Shown one piece after another: positions 25,858 to 33,455 of a stretch of 33,455 nucleotides of DNA (its first letter is position 1; each line of letters starts with the position of its first letter). Under the pieces are notes generated by a model. It saw nothing but the letters and a program-made list of their open reading frames with translations. It was not told where the DNA came from and searched no databases. Both the position numbers and the translations under genes were made by a program. The DNA comes from Colwellia sp. (GTDB lineage Bacteria > Pseudomonadota > Gammaproteobacteria > Enterobacterales > Alteromonadaceae), in assembly GCF_013215345.1 (NCBI RefSeq), contig NZ_JABSOV010000039.1, forward strand, positions 1 to 33,455, read 5' to 3'.

Positions 25858-28800
25858 TCAATCTATATCAAATGAATAATAGAGATCACTCGATTGTTCA
25901 ATGCCACTGACAATTTCTAACCATAATCGATTAAGTAAAAATAACCTTACCGTTAATTCATTAATAGGCTCATAGACGCCAATACCATATTTCAAATAGA
26001 CACGATTACCAATATAACCACTAATGGTTGCTTGTGTAGAGTCGCCTTCGCCTTCAGTGTCTACAGCAATATTATTAATGAGTGGTATCTTCTCTAGTTG
26101 ATCAAATAAGCCAACGCTATTGGTAACGCCAAAACCAATCAGCATACTTGCGGCTGCAGAGCTACTGCCGCCACCAGAATCTAAGCCTCGCCCTCGAGCT
26201 AAATAAGATAACATTTCAGGCGATTCCATTGTGGGCGTAGAGAATAGTTGCATGTCTAAATTGTCCGCTAAACCTGTTATTTGTAGTCCAACTTCAATAT
26301 CTTCCGCTTTAATATGTCTACTTGCGCGCAAATTAAAATAAGGATTAGTGAGCGGACCGTTAAAGGTTAATTCCCCTTTATCGATAGTTAGCTTTTGTCC
26401 ATAGGCTTGGTAAGTACCATTTTCTGATTGAATAATACCAAAAAGTTGTAGCGGTTGTTTTTTCTGCTGAGTGACTTGTAATTGGCCAAATAAATTACTT
26501 TCTAAACCTTGTCCTGAGACGATAAATGTTTTGGCGATATTGATACTGACATCAGTTTTGATCGCTAAGCCAGACTTTTCCTTAAATACCTCTTTACCTT
26601 GATCATCAATAATAATGACATCATCACTCAGATCGACACTGCCTTGTGGCAGTTTTTCAATATTATAACTCCCCGCTAACACATTGAGCATGCCAGTAAT
26701 TGTCAGTGTTTTTTCTTCTAGGGAAAAATTTAACCTTGGTGATATTTTCATTACTAACTGTGGCGGAAATACTAGCGGCAGTTGCTTGGCGTAAAGGTCG
26801 ATATCCATGGTGAGATCATCTTGCCATGCCAGCTGACCATTAAGTGTAGCCTTGTTATCTTTTATGGAAAAGTCGCCGATGATTTTTGCCTGATTATTGT
26901 CTATTTGCAGTTCAGCGTTAATATGTTCAAGTTTATTGGGGTTTTGGCTTAATAATAACTCGCCATTATCGAGTGTTAAACTACCGTTTATTAATGGCGT
27001 TTTTACCGTACCTTTAACGGTTAACAGGGCGCTTACCAAGCCTTGTAAGTTAACGACGTTACTTATTAATCCTTGAAAGGGTTGTAAATTAAATTGATTC
27101 AGTTCTATTTGAACATCAATAGGAAAGTCATCAATAAAGTTAACTTTTGAGTTGATGTTAATAAGCGCTTGTTCTTGTGAGTCATGTAACTGAAGTTTAC
27201 TGGTTAATTGCCCTTGGTTTATGTTGAAGGTAAATTTCCCATGGCGCCATTGGCTAACTTGTTGTTCATTGTACTCATCAATTACTTTTACATTACCTGA
27301 TGACAAAGAAAAATTTGCCTGGGCCGATATTTCTTGAGTAGGTGACCATTGTGCTTGTATCTCACCTGAAATCCTACTCTGTAGTTGCACCTCTTTGGGT
27401 AAAACCACTGCATCGAATAGCGATAAGTCCATGTTTAACCCGAGTGTTATATTACCGGATTCACCAATAATGGCATCGTTAGGCAAACAGATATCAAGAT
27501 CTGTGCCTTGCCAGCAATGTTTACCTATGAATAATTGCTGTTTATCGACATTAAAATTCAATGAAAAAACGTTATTATTACGCCAAGTTTCTTGCTGATA
27601 AGTTAAGGCTGCCTCTTCAATAGTGCTTTGCCATTGATTCAGCGCTTCATACCATTGGCTGGTGAATTTCAACTTGCCAGCAAGGTCGCCTTGCCAATCA
27701 AGTTGTAATTGCTGCTGATTAATGTCGCCCGAAACATTAAGAATAATATTTTGCATACTCAACTCGTCACTTTTATTGGTGATGTCTAGCTGTGCATTTT
27801 TTAAGGTTAACTGGGCTTTGTGATTGTTAAAGGGCTGATAACTAGCTGTTACCTCAAGAGAAGGGCTATAAAATTTCTGCCATTGCAAATTATTCAACTT
27901 GCTATTAAGCGTTATAATGGGGTCTGCTTTACTGCCTTTAATGGTAAAGTCACTGGTGAAAGAGCCACTTACCTCTTTATACCAATGAGCCATGTCAGCA
28001 ATAAATAATTGACCGTTAACATGCCAGTTATCACCACTGAATGTTTGTAGGGTTAATTGGTCCTGGTCAAAAACAACTAACAGTTTGCCTTGCGCTAAAT
28101 CACCGGATGAAAAGTAGCCTGATTGATTTAAAGCTATGTCACCTTGAATAATGAGCGCTGAATCATTGATGGTGCCAGAGACATCGGTATCGTTAACTGA
28201 GAGCGACCAGTGTGATGCAGACCAAGAGCCAGAACTGGTAATTTCTCCTGAAAGTCGACCATTGATAACGTTCGGTAATATGTCTTCAATAAAACGGGTT
28301 TGGCTTGCGGTGTTAAAGTCATTATTAATGTCAGAGTTTTTTTCAGCGAAGGCGTTAGTGCCGATATTAGTGCTGCTATTGTTGATGTTAGTCTCTTCAG
28401 GAAATACTAACGCTTTAATATTAATTTTTGGCAAAGTAAAACCGGTGGAATTCGCCGATAATTGCCAACTTGTTAAGTTAGACTGAAAATTAATATTGCC
28501 ATGTACGGATATTTGACTATCAGAGTCTTGTTCGTTAAAGGCTAACTCTTTAAGCGTAATTAAGCCTTGTTTATGTTTAGCTGATAACTTTAATCGGGCA
28601 TTTTTATAACCATAGCTATTAAGCTGACTGGTTAAATTAATCGTTTGTTCAATTAAATCACCGGCCACGTTTAAAGACAGTGATGAAGGTTTGCCATATT
28701 GTGCTAAAGATAAGGGCAGGGGCAGCTTATCGGCAGATAACTGTAGCTTAAAAGGTAGTTGTTGGTGCGTTAAGTTTATTTGCCCTTGGCTGGTTAAAAT

Positions 28801-29889
28801 AACGCTGCCTTTACTGGCAATATTTACACTTAAGTTATCAAAAGAGCCTTGCAGTGATAGCTCAACAATTGAGTCAGACGCTTGTGGCCAATGTGGTATC
28901 TTATCTAGTTGGGCAACTAACTTGGCCTTAATTTTATAAGGCGGTATCAGCTCAGTATTTAGTGTTGACTGCTTTATTTCAAAGTCGGTAGTTGTGGTTT
29001 TAAAGTCCGTGATATTAACGTCACTTTTAACCCAAGTACCGCTAAGGTGGCTCTGTTGATAAGGCCATTGCATATCACTTTTGAGGGTACTATTTAGTGT
29101 GTTGTTGTTGTTGTTGTTCAGTGTTTGATGATCGATTATGCGTAACTTATCAACGTACAATTGTTGAATATTTAACGATATGGGTAAATAGACTTTTGGT
29201 AGTGTACTAAAAACAGCATATATTGAATTTGTGTTAGCTTTTCCATTGTTATTTAGTTGACTGCTTTTGCTTTTTTCCGCGCTAATGCTTTTACTGTTGC
29301 TATTTTTGTCGAACACTATGGTTAATTTTTCGGCATTTGGCTGCAAGATAGTAAATTGACTTGCCTTAATATCTACTTGCGCGGTGAACTGCTCAATATC
29401 TATTACTGTTTGGTTAATGACTAAATGGCTGTTGCTAAAGGCAACGGCTTTCGCCTCAATAGCAAAGGGCATAACAAACAGGCTATCATGATTTATAGCC
29501 GCAGGGTTTACTGTAGCTGTGTCTTTCGACTTTTCCTCTTTGTTTTCGTTGAGATAAGTTAATGAAAAACGGGCCACTTGTAATGATTCAATACACAGTT
29601 TTTTCTGCCAACTACAAGAAAAATTAATCTTGGCTGCTAAATCCGTCACCTTAATGTCTAAGGTTGCTAAGTTAAGGTGAAAAGAGTTGAGTTCTATATC
29701 TCTTATTAATGAGCCAGCCTTGTAATCAGCATTAATGCCGTCAATGTTGTTTAGTAAGCTAATGGTTAATTGGCTACCGATGGGTGTGGTCAGTAAAACA
29801 GTGAACAAACAAAAGAGTAAGGTTAGCCACTTTATTACTTTATAAGTAAGCTTATATGCGACCTTATAAGCTCTATTTCGTCGGGTCAT
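25858..29889 (-). CDS. tamB: Translocation and assembly module protein TamB
   Basis: Very large envelope-spanning protein (1343 residues; E. coli 1259) that works with TamA in outer-membrane protein assembly and, as an AsmA-like bridge, in lipid movement between membranes. One N-terminal membrane anchor (WLTLLFCLFTVLLTTPIG) is followed by a long beta-rich body and the C-terminal DUF490/TamB domain, with NRVYLKYGIGVYEP and the end YYSFDID. I start it at 29889 (MTRRNRAYKVAY), where ATGA overlaps the tamA stop; a start at 29922 would overlap tamA by 37 bp. An Asn-rich linker (NNNNNTLNS) lies near residue 255. Repeat hairpins downstream may terminate it. Confidence 0.93.
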   Translation of the reverse strand: MTRRNRAYKVAYKLTYKVIKWLTLLFCLFTVLLTTPIGSQLTISLLNNIDGINADYKAGSLIRDIELNSFHLNLATLDIKVTDLAAKINFSCSWQKKLCIESLQVARFSLTYLNENKEEKSKDTATVNPAAINHDSLFVMPFAIEAKAVAFSNSHLVINQTVIDIEQFTAQVDIKASQFTILQPNAEKLTIVFDKNSNSKSISAEKSKSSQLNNNGKANTNSIYAVFSTLPKVYLPISLNIQQLYVDKLRIIDHQTLNNNNNNTLNSTLKSDMQWPYQQSHLSGTWVKSDVNITDFKTTTTDFEIKQSTLNTELIPPYKIKAKLVAQLDKIPHWPQASDSIVELSLQGSFDNLSVNIASKGSVILTSQGQINLTHQQLPFKLQLSADKLPLPLSLAQYGKPSSLSLNVAGDLIEQTINLTSQLNSYGYKNARLKLSAKHKQGLITLKELAFNEQDSDSQISVHGNINFQSNLTSWQLSANSTGFTLPKINIKALVFPEETNINNSSTNIGTNAFAEKNSDINNDFNTASQTRFIEDILPNVINGRLSGEITSSGSWSASHWSLSVNDTDVSGTINDSALIIQGDIALNQSGYFSSGDLAQGKLLVVFDQDQLTLQTFSGDNWHVNGQLFIADMAHWYKEVSGSFTSDFTIKGSKADPIITLNSKLNNLQWQKFYSPSLEVTASYQPFNNHKAQLTLKNAQLDITNKSDELSMQNIILNVSGDINQQQLQLDWQGDLAGKLKFTSQWYEALNQWQSTIEEAALTYQQETWRNNNVFSLNFNVDKQQLFIGKHCWQGTDLDICLPNDAIIGESGNITLGLNMDLSLFDAVVLPKEVQLQSRISGEIQAQWSPTQEISAQANFSLSSGNVKVIDEYNEQQVSQWRHGKFTFNINQGQLTSKLQLHDSQEQALININSKVNFIDDFPIDVQIELNQFNLQPFQGLISNVVNLQGLVSALLTVKGTVKTPLINGSLTLDNGELLLSQNPNKLEHINAELQIDNNQAKIIGDFSIKDNKATLNGQLAWQDDLTMDIDLYAKQLPLVFPPQLVMKISPRLNFSLEEKTLTITGMLNVLAGSYNIEKLPQGSVDLSDDVIIIDDQGKEVFKEKSGLAIKTDVSINIAKTFIVSGQGLESNLFGQLQVTQQKKQPLQLFGIIQSENGTYQAYGQKLTIDKGELTFNGPLTNPYFNLRASRHIKAEDIEVGLQITGLADNLDMQLFSTPTMESPEMLSYLARGRGLDSGGGSSSAAASMLIGFGVTNSVGLFDQLEKIPLINNIAVDTEGEGDSTQATISGYIGNRVYLKYGIGVYEPINELTVRLFLLNRLWLEIVSGIEQSSDLYYSFDID

Positions 29890-31703
29890 AGTTCGGCGCC
29901 TATGCTGATATGAAGTCGCCAACTATTATCTTTATTATCATGTTCATTAATGCCGTAGGCAACATCAACCTTTATCGCGCCCACAGGCGAAATATAGTGC
30001 AAACCGGTACCAAAAGAGTAGACCGGCTCAAACTCACCTTTATTGGCAGCACTACCACCGTCAGAAAATAAGGCGACACGCCATTTGTTGTTCAAGTAAT
30101 ATTGGTACTCTATGCTCGCTACCATTAGGCGAGTACTACCGATAACGATAGGTTCGCCTTGCTCAGGATCTGATGACGAAGGAATTGTTGACCCGATAGA
30201 TTGATAAGCAAAGCCCCTAATACTCTGATCGCCACCCGCATAAAAACGCAAAGAAGGTGCTAAGTCTACATCCCTATCAACATAAATAGCACCGAATTCG
30301 GCGCGGGTAACTAGTCGGTGCTTAGCTTTCAAGGTGGTAATATAATTCCAGCGAGCATGAATCCTAAAGAAACTATTATCTGAGCCTGCTTTTAAATGAG
30401 CCCCTTCTATATTATATGTTTGGCGAAAACCTTCACTTGGATCTAAGGGCGATCCCGAGCGTTTTGTTTTTGACCAAGTTATGCCAGGAATAAGATAACT
30501 GGCACCATCTTCAGACCAATCAATATTCGGTATATTCTCATCAAGATCATACTGCCATACTTCTTTATGATAACGGGTATAAACTTGTCTTTGCCAGTTA
30601 TTGTAACTTACTAACCTACCAATTTGAGTTGTGAAGAATTGAGTTTTCTGCTCGGCATAGTCCTCATTTTCAATGCTAATTTTAAATTGCAGCAAATCGC
30701 TGACAGGATGGCTTAAAGGAATACTATAAATGAACTTTCCTGTTGGATTTATTGTCGAATATTCAAATTTAGTTTCTTGAAAATGTCCATATTTGTTGAT
30801 TAAAGGCGTACGCCAAGCAGCGGAAAGCCGAAACTCGGTATCGGTAGCATAACCAATACCAAAATCGAATTGATGGCTTTTAGCTGGGGTTAGTGAAACA
30901 TTAATTGGGATGGTGTATTTATCAGTAACTTTATCTTCAATCTTGTCACCGGGTACTGCGATTATGCTGCCAAAATACTGAGTTGACTGCAGTTGATGCT
31001 GTAGTTCATGAAAAGCGCTGGTACTGTAATACTCATCTTTTTGAAAGGGTATTAAGCTTGATAATAATTCAGGCTCTAAATCGAAATCATTAAAAGCAAC
31101 GTCACCAAATTGATAACGTGGTCCACTTTTATAGTGCAAGGTAATATCAGCGTATTGATATTGCTCTTTTATCGCTATTTTACTTTCAGTTAATTCACCA
31201 TTGAAATAACCACGCTGTAGGGCTAATGAAAGCAAGTCAGCCTTTAAATCTTCATACTTGCCATGATGGAGGTTTTGTCCGTGCTTAATCTCATGATTAT
31301 TAAGTAGTGCTTGAAAGGCAATATCTTTACTGGCTTCACCCTCAAGGGTAATGAGTACTTTATCAATTAAAGTTGCCGTATTTAGGGTGATGTTCAGTAT
31401 AAGCTGCCATGAGTTTTTCTTGGTTTTTTCATTATTAACTTTTTCTGAGATGATGGTTGTAATAATATCTGCTTGATAATAACCAAGGGCTTGTAGTGCT
31501 TGTTGGGTGTTCTCTGTGGCGCTATAAATAAAAGCAGAACGCGCTAAGTCAGTATTGGGTAGGGTGCCTAAATGAGAAAGTATATTGTTGTGAATAATTT
31601 TTGGCAGTTGACCATTGAGTTTGACAATTAAATTATTGGCGAACACTGGGTGACTTAAAACAAAAATGATAAAGCCGCTTGTTAATATTCTAAGATTTAA
31701 CAT
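29886..31703 (-). CDS. tamA: Translocation and assembly module outer-membrane protein TamA
   Basis: Omp85-family outer-membrane protein, partner of TamB. The signal peptide is residues 1-22 (FIIFVLSHPVFA-NNL). POTRA domains follow to about residue 265. The beta-barrel has RTPLINKYGHFQ, the strongly conserved FYAGGDQSIRGFAYQSIG (the Omp85 lid-lock RGF motif) and GTGLHYISPVGAIKVDVAYG, ending in the beta-signal LHISIGAEL. The 605 residues compare with 577 in E. coli. It is first gene of the tamA-tamB operon, joined by a 4-bp ATGA overlap. Confidence 0.95.
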   Translation of the reverse strand: MLNLRILTSGFIIFVLSHPVFANNLIVKLNGQLPKIIHNNILSHLGTLPNTDLARSAFIYSATENTQQALQALGYYQADIITTIISEKVNNEKTKKNSWQLILNITLNTATLIDKVLITLEGEASKDIAFQALLNNHEIKHGQNLHHGKYEDLKADLLSLALQRGYFNGELTESKIAIKEQYQYADITLHYKSGPRYQFGDVAFNDFDLEPELLSSLIPFQKDEYYSTSAFHELQHQLQSTQYFGSIIAVPGDKIEDKVTDKYTIPINVSLTPAKSHQFDFGIGYATDTEFRLSAAWRTPLINKYGHFQETKFEYSTINPTGKFIYSIPLSHPVSDLLQFKISIENEDYAEQKTQFFTTQIGRLVSYNNWQRQVYTRYHKEVWQYDLDENIPNIDWSEDGASYLIPGITWSKTKRSGSPLDPSEGFRQTYNIEGAHLKAGSDNSFFRIHARWNYITTLKAKHRLVTRAEFGAIYVDRDVDLAPSLRFYAGGDQSIRGFAYQSIGSTIPSSSDPEQGEPIVIGSTRLMVASIEYQYYLNNKWRVALFSDGGSAANKGEFEPVYSFGTGLHYISPVGAIKVDVAYGINEHDNKDNSWRLHISIGAEL

Positions 31704-32088
31704 TATGTGCTAAGCCAATAATAAGTGGTTATCATAATTCTAACGTCGCGACCTATAACTAAATGATTACTAATCGATAACTAAACTATTAATTAAATCA
31801 TACTTTTACATATTATCGCACGAATACAAATATAAAAGCGACTACTGATATGTAAGTAATAGTCCTCAGTATTTAATTTTATTAGTTATGTTTTATAGGC
31901 TTATCAATTAAAAGATACTTCTCAAGTACCGAGATAACTATTGTTTTTATACCGTATTGTCGGATAAAACGACCAATAAAAGTTATGCACACAATGTCAT
32001 TACCAATTCACACATAAAATCACCTAAGAATCGAATATACTTATTTTTATCAAGCCAGCCATTTATTTACTTTACTGTAGGAATAAAA
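31704..32088. promoter_or_regulatory. Divergent tamA / htpX promoter region
   Basis: This 385-bp AT-rich spacer must hold the promoters of tamA (minus) and htpX (plus). An open frame continues upstream of htpX to a TTG at 31957, but its 44 residues look unrelated to the family. No convincing heat-shock (sigma-32) or CpxR site was found by eye. GTAGGA precedes the htpX ATG. Confidence 0.4.
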
Positions 32089-32988
32089 ATGAAACGAATA
32101 TTTCTTTTTTTAATGACCAATATAGCCATTATGTTGGTGTTAAGTGTCACCCTGAGTTTGTTGGGTGTTGATAGTATACTGGCCGAAAACGGCTCAGACT
32201 TAAATGTTCAGTCGTTAGTCATACTTTCAGGTGTCATTGGTTTTGGTGGTTCATTTATTTCGTTGTTGATTTCTAAATGGATGGCAAAAAGGATGACCGG
32301 TGCAGTGGTTATTAAAGAGCCGGTAACTCATATTGAAAAGTGGCTAATGACTACAATTGAAAAACAAGCAAAAATAGTAGGCATAAAAATGCCTGAAGTG
32401 GCAATATTTCCCTCAGGTGAAATGAATGCCTTTGCCACGGGAGCCAGTAAAAATAATGCACTGGTTGCTGTGTCACAAGGTTTACTCGATAATATGGCAC
32501 AAGGTGAAATTGAAGCGGTACTTGGCCATGAAATGAGTCATGTTGCTAACGGCGATATGGTGACTTTGACGCTTATTCAAGGAGTGGTGAATACCTTTGT
32601 GGTATTTTTATCACGACTTGTCGGACATATTGTTGACCGAGTGATCTTGAAAAACGACCGTGGCCACGGCATTGGTTATTTTATTACCGTGATGATTTCA
32701 CAAGTGGTGTTATCTATACTTGCTAGTACTATCGTCATGTACTTTTCAAGAAAACGTGAGTTTATCGCCGATACGGGTGGCGCTGATTTAGCGGGTCATC
32801 AAAATATGATAAACGCTTTAAAACGCTTAGCTCAAAAAGAGCCTGAGGCGCTACCAGAACAGATGGCAGCATTTGGAATAAGCGAAAAAACCAAACAAGG
32901 TTTAAGGCAGTTATGGTCTTCACATCCACCTATTGAAGCGAGAATTGCAGCATTAGAAACTCGTGCTAATGCTGAAAATAATAAGTAA
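32089..32988 (+). CDS. htpX: Protease HtpX
   Basis: Inner-membrane zinc metalloprotease of family M48B that degrades damaged membrane proteins alongside FtsH. I use the ATG at 32089, with GTAGGA upstream; it gives [19 protein letters not shown], the family's N-terminal membrane segment, and 299 residues (E. coli 293). The zinc motif is HEMSH at residues 147-151, and the third ligand is the Glu of [12 protein letters not shown]. Further hydrophobic segments lie at about residues 41-62, 158-178 and 190-212. The C-terminal [14 protein letters not shown] is typical. FtsH-linked YccA and LapB are encoded in the same window but not adjacent. Confidence 0.96.
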   Translation: MKRIFLFLMTNIAIMLVLSVTLSLLGVDSILAENGSDLNVQSLVILSGVIGFGGSFISLLISKWMAKRMTGAVVIKEPVTHIEKWLMTTIEKQAKIVGIKMPEVAIFPSGEMNAFATGASKNNALVAVSQGLLDNMAQGEIEAVLGHEMSHVANGDMVTLTLIQGVVNTFVVFLSRLVGHIVDRVILKNDRGHGIGYFITVMISQVVLSILASTIVMYFSRKREFIADTGGADLAGHQNMINALKRLAQKEPEALPEQMAAFGISEKTKQGLRQLWSSHPPIEARIAALETRANAENNK

Positions 32989-33302
32989 ACTGTCATACAA
33001 ATTGCCAGCTATCAGTTAGCTTTTGATGCCGATAAGGTAAAAGTCTTAGTATTGATGATGTAACAGCTAGAACTAGGGCATCATTACTTGCTAGGGATAA
33101 CGTCATAAATATCCCTATAGGTACTTTATTAAACTTACAACTTGCCCAGCAGCTCTCTACCGTAAAGTAAAAAACAGCTGTTGTTCTTGTTGCTGTTAAA
33201 TACAAACCAGGGTAGCTGTGCTGGTTTTTGAAACAACTTGATCATTAAATCCTCGAACAAGCTGTTTTGATGAGTTTATTGAACTATTTTTGCATTTAAC
33301 AC
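32989..33302. other. htpX-tRNA spacer without a recognised gene
   Basis: About 310 bp with no supported gene. A 70-codon minus-strand frame begins with TTG, lacks a ribosome-binding site and resembles nothing known. Plus-strand frames are broken by stops. No strong terminator for htpX is seen. Confidence 0.45.
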
Positions 33303-33331
33303 TTTACAAGTAGGGCGCCAGTACTTAAAAT
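33303..33331 (+). promoter_or_regulatory. Promoter of tRNA-Ser(UGA), copy 2
   Basis: TTTACA (33303-33308) and TAAAAT (33326-33331) are exactly 17 bp apart, followed by the GC-rich discriminator GCGCCCA. This is the same design as the first tRNA-Ser promoter, with a leader of about 41 nt. Confidence 0.7.
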
Positions 33332-33378
33332 GCGCCCACTTTCAAGGAATAGCAAAAACCTTTTCTTGTAAGTAACTT

Positions 33379-33455
33379 GGTGAGATGGCTGAGTGGTCGA
33401 AAGCACCGGTCTTGAAAACCGGCAAGGGTTTGTAGCCCTTCTAGAGTTCAAATCT
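33379..33455 (+). tRNA. tRNA-Ser (UGA), second copy, cut by the window end
   Basis: The first 77 nt are identical to the tRNA at 23897-23987, including the TGA anticodon, long variable arm and start of the T arm. The window ends before the acceptor 3' strand, so the CCA and any downstream repeats cannot be seen. Confidence 0.95.

Noticed and set aside
29890-29922. tamB start overlapping tamA by 37 bp
   Set aside because: The ATGA overlap at 29889 is the typical coupled arrangement and still leaves the full membrane anchor.
31957-32088. TTG start for htpX with a 44-residue extension
   Set aside because: The extension is polar, unlike the family, and the ATG at 32089 has GTAGGA before it.
32993-33205. 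70-codon minus-strand frame after htpX
   Set aside because: TTG start, no ribosome-binding site, no recognisable family; it may be chance.
23897-33455. Genomic island bounded by the two tRNA-Ser copies
   Set aside because: The enclosed tamA, tamB and htpX are core genes, there is no integrase, and the second copy is a complete-looking tRNA with its own promoter. Only the short repeat region looks accessory.

Overview
The window is chromosomal DNA from a marine, probably cold-adapted gammaproteobacterium. AT-rich third positions, the serC-aroA-cmk-rpsA-ihfB-lapA-lapB-pyrF order, long-form gnd, a long second GAPDH and the TusDCB-TusE cluster all fit Alteromonadales. Protein character is closest to what I know of Colwellia; that genus assignment is inference. 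Nearly everything is housekeeping and intact.

Layout: (1) 1-3.3 kb, minus strand: 5' part of nrdA behind a promoter with paired NrdR-like boxes, and ubiG. (2) 3.6-14.3 kb, plus strand: gyrA, serC-aroA (1-bp gap), cmk, rpsA with a structured leader, ihfB, lapA-lapB and pyrF, separated by clear Rho-independent terminators. (3) 14.4-20.2 kb: a carbon-metabolism group with classical GAPDH (minus), 6-phosphogluconate dehydrogenase, msrB, a putative lipoprotein gene (minus) and a long N-terminally extended second GAPDH. (4) 20.3-23.7 kb: a 65-residue unknown protein, then the minus-strand tRNA 2-thiolation relay tusD-tusC-tusB-tusE, yccA and tag. (5) 23.8-25.8 kb: tRNA-Ser(UGA), followed by an unusual array. 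(6) 25.9-33.0 kb: tamA-tamB (minus, ATGA overlap) and htpX (plus). (7) The window ends inside a second tRNA-Ser(UGA), identical over the visible part.

The most unusual region is 23.99-25.78 kb. After the intact tRNA-Ser gene come units of about 120-125 bp. Each carries a copy of the tRNA 3' portion (T arm, acceptor 3' strand, discriminator, CCA) followed by its own hairpin terminator. The units share a variable-arm-like motif (GTTTGTAGCGC) and an 8-nt expansion that the tRNA lacks. So they descend from one another, not from repeated insertion into the tRNA. Several terminator stems differ in sequence but keep the fold, often with a GAAA loop. The array is split by an orphan periplasmic binding-protein gene. 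Beyond that gene lies a decayed tRNA-Ser pseudogene plus one more unit. The organisation recalls the repeats behind E. coli tyrT, but with a different tRNA, a different unit and a terminator in every full copy. The hairpins also sit where they could terminate the opposing tamAB and binding-protein transcripts.
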